This document shows, in pieces, positions 7,266 to 9,507 of a stretch of DNA of 9,507 nt (its first letter is position 1; every line of letters starts with the position of its first letter). The notes beneath the pieces are model-generated. The model was not told the DNA's origin. It worked only from the letters and a program-made list of their open reading frames with translations, and searched no databases. Made by a program: the position numbers and the translations under genes. This DNA is from Actinoplanes subtropicus (GTDB taxonomy: Bacteria; Actinomycetota; Actinomycetes; Mycobacteriales; Micromonosporaceae), in NCBI RefSeq assembly GCF_000721705.1, contig NZ_JOJL01000082.1:1-9507 (forward strand), given 5' to 3'.

Positions 7266-7436
7266 TCACAAACGCAGACTCCCCGCTGGTATGAGGGCGA
7301 GATCGGGTGCATTGATCTGCCGCGATCCGGATATGTCGGCGACCTTGTCATCCATCTCGTTCAGCGCCTGCCCCCAGAACTCGGGCGAATCGCAGCAAGT
7401 CGTCAGGTGATCTGCTGGAATCGGGGGTGCGACCAT
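7266..7436 (-). CDS. Small ORF (56 aa) overlapping the end of the HEPN-like gene
   Basis: An ATG at 7436 opens a 56-codon frame ending in TGA at 7266-7268. The peptide has a credible soluble-protein character (CDSPEFWGQALNEMDDKV, then ADISGSRQINAPDLALIPAG) and mostly G/C third positions, unlike the other frames here. It overlaps the last 34 bases of the HEPN-like gene, a geometry that allows translation by coupling; no independent ribosome binding site is visible. An in-frame TGA lies just five codons upstream of the ATG, so this is the only likely start. The function is unknown. As the second gene of a possible pair it could be a partner of the HEPN-like protein, which is inference. It might also be the surviving tail of a longer gene. 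Confidence 0.4.
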   Translation of the reverse strand: MVAPPIPADHLTTCCDSPEFWGQALNEMDDKVADISGSRQINAPDLALIPAGSLRL

Positions 7437-8725
7437 GGCAACGTGACGTCATTGGGCAGGGTCGGAACGAGATCTGCATGGAACCCAGCGTGAACGAGGG
7501 CGGTGTGAAGCGGGCCGGAGCCCAGGCTTTCGGCATGGCATTCCCGGCACTCCCCGTCGCCTTGGCAGCCGGTGCCGGCGACGCGATTGCGGACGTGGTG
7601 GTAGGCGTCATTGGGGTGGTCGGCCTTGACGGTGTACCAGGTGCCGGTGCGGTCTTGATCGGGAAGGGCGGCTGCCACCTCGGGTCGTGTCGGCAAGTAG
7701 AGGTTTGCCCCGTCGCGCCGCACCAGAAAGATTCGGTCAAGGTAGTCGCACTCGTCGGGCTCGGGAAGGTTTTGGCTGAACCAGGCAGCGGCGTCGGTAA
7801 CGGACCCGGGCCCCCACAACAATTCGGTCGGGTAACGCGTCACTTCTGCCCGGGAGTCGTAGTGGCTAAGTTCCGGGTCGCTGCCGTGGTCGCCGGGCCG
7901 GAATACGGCGCGGAGGATCACACATTCCCACCGTCGGTCGTCGGGATCGACGAAATCGGTGAAGGCCTCGGCGGCGACCGCCGCGTACCATTCCTTGCCG
8001 TCGGTGGGCCAGGTCATTACGGTGACCTCGCGGCGCTGCGGCGCCGGGTACAAACGGCCGCCCGGGGTGGGGACACCCCAGAGCTGGTTAATGATCTCGG
8101 CTAGATCCCGCATTGTTCCTGCCGTTTCGACCGGGCCGCCGAGGTGGTAGTTCGTGGGGTGCGCGACGAAGTTTCGTAGGTTCGACAGTGCCCTCTCGAT
8201 GCCCCGGTTACGCTGACCGCGCAGCAGTCCAACCTTTCGCGCCCAGGTCCGTAGATCGCCGAGCATCCCGCCCGCGAACGCCATCACGTCGCCGTTGGGA
8301 AGTCGAAGGCGCCAGCCCCAACCCCGCTGCCGGTGAGAGGTCAGGAATTCCTGCACGTCCTCGTACCGCGACACAGGTACCCGATGGTTGCTGTTCGTGT
8401 TGTCGACGAATGTCACAGCGCCCTTGTGGAAGTCGACGAACCGGTCCCGAAGCGCTTGCTCGATCACCAGTAGCGCCTGGTCGCGCACGAGGGTGTAGAT
8501 CTCATAGCACAGCACCCCGTAGGCGTAGATCGTGCGGAGGTGCTCGAAGCTCTGGCGGGTGCCCTCAGCAACGATCGGATCGAGGTCGAACTGGGCGACG
8601 ACTTTCTGCTGGTACTCGGCTGCGTCGTCCGGACGCATCTGTACGCCCAAACCCAACCCCATCGGGGTGAAGTGAAGGGTGCGCTCATCTGCCTGACGAA
8701 GCTCATCGAGCGTCTTGATCGCCAT
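7403..8725 (-). CDS. HEPN-like domain protein with Cys-rich C-terminus, 440 aa
   Basis: Residues about 55-215 are mainly helical. They contain LSNLRNFVAHPTNYHLGG, in which R184 and H189 form the RX4H motif (here RNFVAH) typical of HEPN ribonucleases of toxin-antitoxin, abortive-infection and other defence systems. An earlier helix, QALLVIEQALRDRFVDFH (83-100), fits the first HEPN helix. Residues about 225-380 are an uncharacterised strand-rich part with DYLDRIFLVRRDGANLYLPT. Near the end lies C387, C393, C396, H397 (GCQGDGECRECH), a possible metal site. The start is ATG 8725, with AGAAGGG about seven bases upstream; the open frame continues beyond but without protein-like sequence. A 56-codon ORF overlaps its 3' end. 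The coding call is firm. The RNase role rests on one motif and the helical context; a non-catalytic HEPN-like domain is possible. Confidence 0.8.
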   Translation of the reverse strand: MAIKTLDELRQADERTLHFTPMGLGLGVQMRPDDAAEYQQKVVAQFDLDPIVAEGTRQSFEHLRTIYAYGVLCYEIYTLVRDQALLVIEQALRDRFVDFHKGAVTFVDNTNSNHRVPVSRYEDVQEFLTSHRQRGWGWRLRLPNGDVMAFAGGMLGDLRTWARKVGLLRGQRNRGIERALSNLRNFVAHPTNYHLGGPVETAGTMRDLAEIINQLWGVPTPGGRLYPAPQRREVTVMTWPTDGKEWYAAVAAEAFTDFVDPDDRRWECVILRAVFRPGDHGSDPELSHYDSRAEVTRYPTELLWGPGSVTDAAAWFSQNLPEPDECDYLDRIFLVRRDGANLYLPTRPEVAAALPDQDRTGTWYTVKADHPNDAYHHVRNRVAGTGCQGDGECRECHAESLGSGPLHTALVHAGFHADLVPTLPNDVTLPWSHPRFQQIT

Positions 8726-8758
8726 CGGGTGCCCTTCTACGGAGGAGGCCAGCCGCAC

Positions 8759-8787
8759 AGAATACGACTCCGTGCGTCCTCTGACAC
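8759..8787 (-). promoter_or_regulatory. Candidate promoter for the HEPN-like gene
   Basis: On the minus strand GTGTCA (8787-8782) and TATTCT (8764-8759) are separated by exactly 17 bases, a sigma-70-like arrangement. It lies 34 bp upstream of the start codon and just ahead of the AGAAGGG ribosome binding site. It is based on hexamer similarity alone. Confidence 0.3.
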
Positions 8788-9020
8788 CTCGTTTCCGCGC
8801 TCTCACGGCGAAGGGTGAACGCCGATCGAAAGCGCGTCCGAGCGGGGCGCGCGCGGCCTCGCATCTATGCACCGTGTCGCCCATTGGACATATGACAAAT
8901 TCCTGGCAAATAGATATCGCACGACCCGGACAATGACCGCCGCAGCGTCTGGATTTGCCGCGCCCAGGCGCGGGAGCGGGACGCATGTCGTCACGCTCAG
9001 TCGTCGACCGGATGCCCACG

Positions 9021-9040
9021 GGCAGCGCCGGGCAGCGCCG
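9021..9040. repeat. 10-bp perfect tandem duplication
   Basis: The unit GGCAGCGCCG occurs twice in a row, just downstream of the VOC stop codon. It has only two copies and no obvious role; slippage is the simplest origin. Confidence 0.6.
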
Positions 9041-9061
9041 AGATGCGTTTGTTGTAGCCCA

Positions 9062-9412
9062 CTACGCCTCGTGGAACGGTGCGGGCTCCGCGGCGATCTG
9101 CTTGGACATCAGGCAGAACTCGTTGCCTTCAGGATCCTCCAACACCACCCAGCTACCGCTGCCGACGATGCTCGACCGTTTCGCTCCCAGGGCGAGCAAC
9201 CGTGCCAGTTCCTCCTCCTGGTCCCGGTCGGTAGGGCACACGTCGAAATGCAGCCGGTTCTTCACGCTCTTCGCCTCCGGCACCCGGACGAACAAAATGT
9301 CCGGGCTGACCGTCGCTCCCCGAATGGCCACCCCGGTGTTATCCCGCGCAAAGGCGCTGTAGCCAAGCACCGAGCACCAGAACGCCGCAAGTAGCTCCGG
9401 GTCGTCGCCAGG
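9062..9412 (-). pseudogene. VOC (glyoxalase-fold) gene, 3' exon, split by a group II intron
   Basis: The frame encodes 116 residues of a VOC-superfamily protein of the Glyoxalase_6 kind. It begins PGDDPELLAAFWCSVLGY, which is the family's usual 'DP..LA.FW...LGY' motif, and continues to NRLHFDVCPTDRDQ and LEDPEGNEFCLM. The His of LHFDV and Glu of GNEF are at positions that are metal ligands in many VOC enzymes. The first strand and start codon are missing. The frame stays open to 9412, then meets group II intron sequence with an in-frame stop. A GTG at 9370 could be mistaken for a start, but the conserved motif extends upstream of it. The exon starts on a codon boundary if the intron ends at 9413. 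If the intron still splices, the full gene may be functional, with its 5' exon outside the window; otherwise it is a broken gene. Confidence 0.75.
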
Positions 9413-9415
9413 GTC

Positions 9416-9449
9416 GGGTCGCCCGGAGGGATTTCACCTCCGGGCTCCC
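9416..9449 (-). ncRNA. Group II intron domain VI with branch-point adenosine
   Basis: The hairpin has a GGG/CCC base (9449-9447 with 9418-9416), a small internal loop (A opposite GA), a perfect 9-bp stem (9445-9437 with 9429-9421) and a 7-nt loop. The A at 9419, in the 3' strand of the internal loop, is seven bases from the predicted 3' splice site, the standard place for the branch-point nucleotide. Read alone the stem could pass for a terminator, but it has no U-run and sits directly after domain V. Confidence 0.7.
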
Positions 9450-9452
9450 ACG

Positions 9453-9486
9453 GAACGGAGCGTGACAGTCTCCCGTCACTCCGCTC
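9453..9486 (-). ncRNA. Group II intron domain V (catalytic hairpin)
   Basis: This is a 34-nt hairpin with exactly the textbook layout. The 8-bp lower stem pairs GAGCGGAG (9486-9479) with CTCCGTTC (9460-9453) and includes the AGC catalytic triad with its G-U pair. The 6-bp upper stem pairs TGACGG (9478-9473) with CTGTCA (9468-9463), closed by a GAGA (GNRA) tetraloop. A 2-nt CG bulge (9462-9461) sits on the 3' side between the stems. The probability of all these features meeting by chance is very small. Confidence 0.85.
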
Positions 9487-9507
9487 GTACCACCCTGGCC
9501 ATCATCA

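Larger units (their letters stand above)
8726..9061. other. Intergenic region upstream of the HEPN-like gene
   Basis: This 336-bp gap between the VOC fragment and the HEPN-like gene has no convincing ORF on either strand. It holds the likely HEPN-gene promoter (8759-8787), an A/T-rich patch at about 8880-8925 on a G/C-rich background, and a 10-bp tandem duplication at 9021-9040. Confidence 0.45.
9413..9507 (-). mobile_element. Group II intron, 3' end (domains V and VI), runs off the right edge
   Basis: The minus strand carries a canonical domain V (9486-9453), a 3-nt linker, a domain VI hairpin (9449-9416) and a terminal GAC, giving a predicted 3' boundary at 9413. Group II introns are self-splicing retroelements whose domain IV usually encodes a reverse transcriptase/maturase; that gene would lie to the right of the window, and a TGATGA at 9507-9502 could belong to its end or to domain IV. 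The intron sits sense to the VOC gene it interrupts, as expected if it is to be removed from that mRNA. Its class cannot be given from the 3' end alone. Confidence 0.8.

Noticed and set aside
6706..7269. 187-codon minus-strand ORF opposite the 234-aa gene
   Set aside because: The plus-strand frame has far more protein-like strands and helices; this one looks like its shadow.
7427..8104. 225-codon plus-strand ORF opposite the HEPN-like gene
   Set aside because: Gly/Val/Ala-rich shadow of a gene with a motif and a good ribosome binding site.
9062..9370. VOC gene as a complete 102-aa ORF starting at GTG 9370
   Set aside because: The conserved DPELLAAFWC segment lies upstream of that GTG in the same frame, so the true gene continues to the intron boundary.
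9421..9445. Rho-independent terminator (9-bp perfect stem)
   Set aside because: No U-run, and it is placed exactly as domain VI behind a canonical domain V.
1..9507. tRNA genes, CRISPR arrays, attachment sites
   Set aside because: I saw no cloverleaf, no regularly spaced repeats and no integrase; a covariance-model or repeat search could not be run.

Overview
The window looks like high-GC actinomycete DNA. Third codon positions are strongly G/C, GTG starts are frequent, and the gene families (an actinobacterial-type ERCC4 nuclease, RecD2, SUKH) fit. My best guess is the Micromonosporaceae/Streptomyces side of the phylum, but the sequence alone does not fix a genus. I saw no tRNA, rRNA, CRISPR array, integrase or complete insertion sequence.

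Layout, left to right. (1) 36-1528, minus strand: a helix-turn-helix protein of unknown function, then an ERCC4-type nuclease gene whose 3' part is missing and has been replaced by unrelated sequence near position 95. (2) 1778-3988, plus strand: a complete RecD2-type SF1 helicase, divergent from the HTH/nuclease pair across a 249-bp intergenic region. (3) 4144-5519, minus strand: a compact pair, an uncharacterised 256-aa protein followed 38 bp later by a SUKH (SMI1/KNR4) family protein of the kind used as immunity proteins. (4) 5649-5957, minus strand: a small, very basic protein with a C-terminal His/Cys cluster. (5) 6049-7251, plus strand: a doubtful 73-codon ORF, a stretch with no convincing gene, and an unrecognised 234-aa protein. 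(6) 7266-8725, minus strand: a 440-aa protein with an RX4H motif like that of HEPN RNases and a Cys-rich tail, overlapped at its end by a 56-codon ORF. (7) 9062-9507, minus strand: the 3' portion of a VOC (glyoxalase-fold) gene joined directly to the 3' end of a group II intron that runs off the right edge.

The clearest discovery is the group II intron. A 34-nt domain V with canonical geometry (8-bp lower stem with an AGC triad, 2-nt CG bulge, 6-bp upper stem, GAGA tetraloop) is followed after 3 nt by a domain VI hairpin with a bulged A seven bases from a ...GAC end. The VOC reading frame resumes in phase immediately after it, which explains why that gene has no start codon.

Together the window reads as accessory or variable chromosome: DNA repair/processing genes (RecD2, ERCC4-type), immunity- and defence-like genes (SUKH, HEPN-like), several orphan small proteins, and two genes cut by insertions or rearrangements, one at each edge. 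I do not see a complete multi-gene system that I could name as new.
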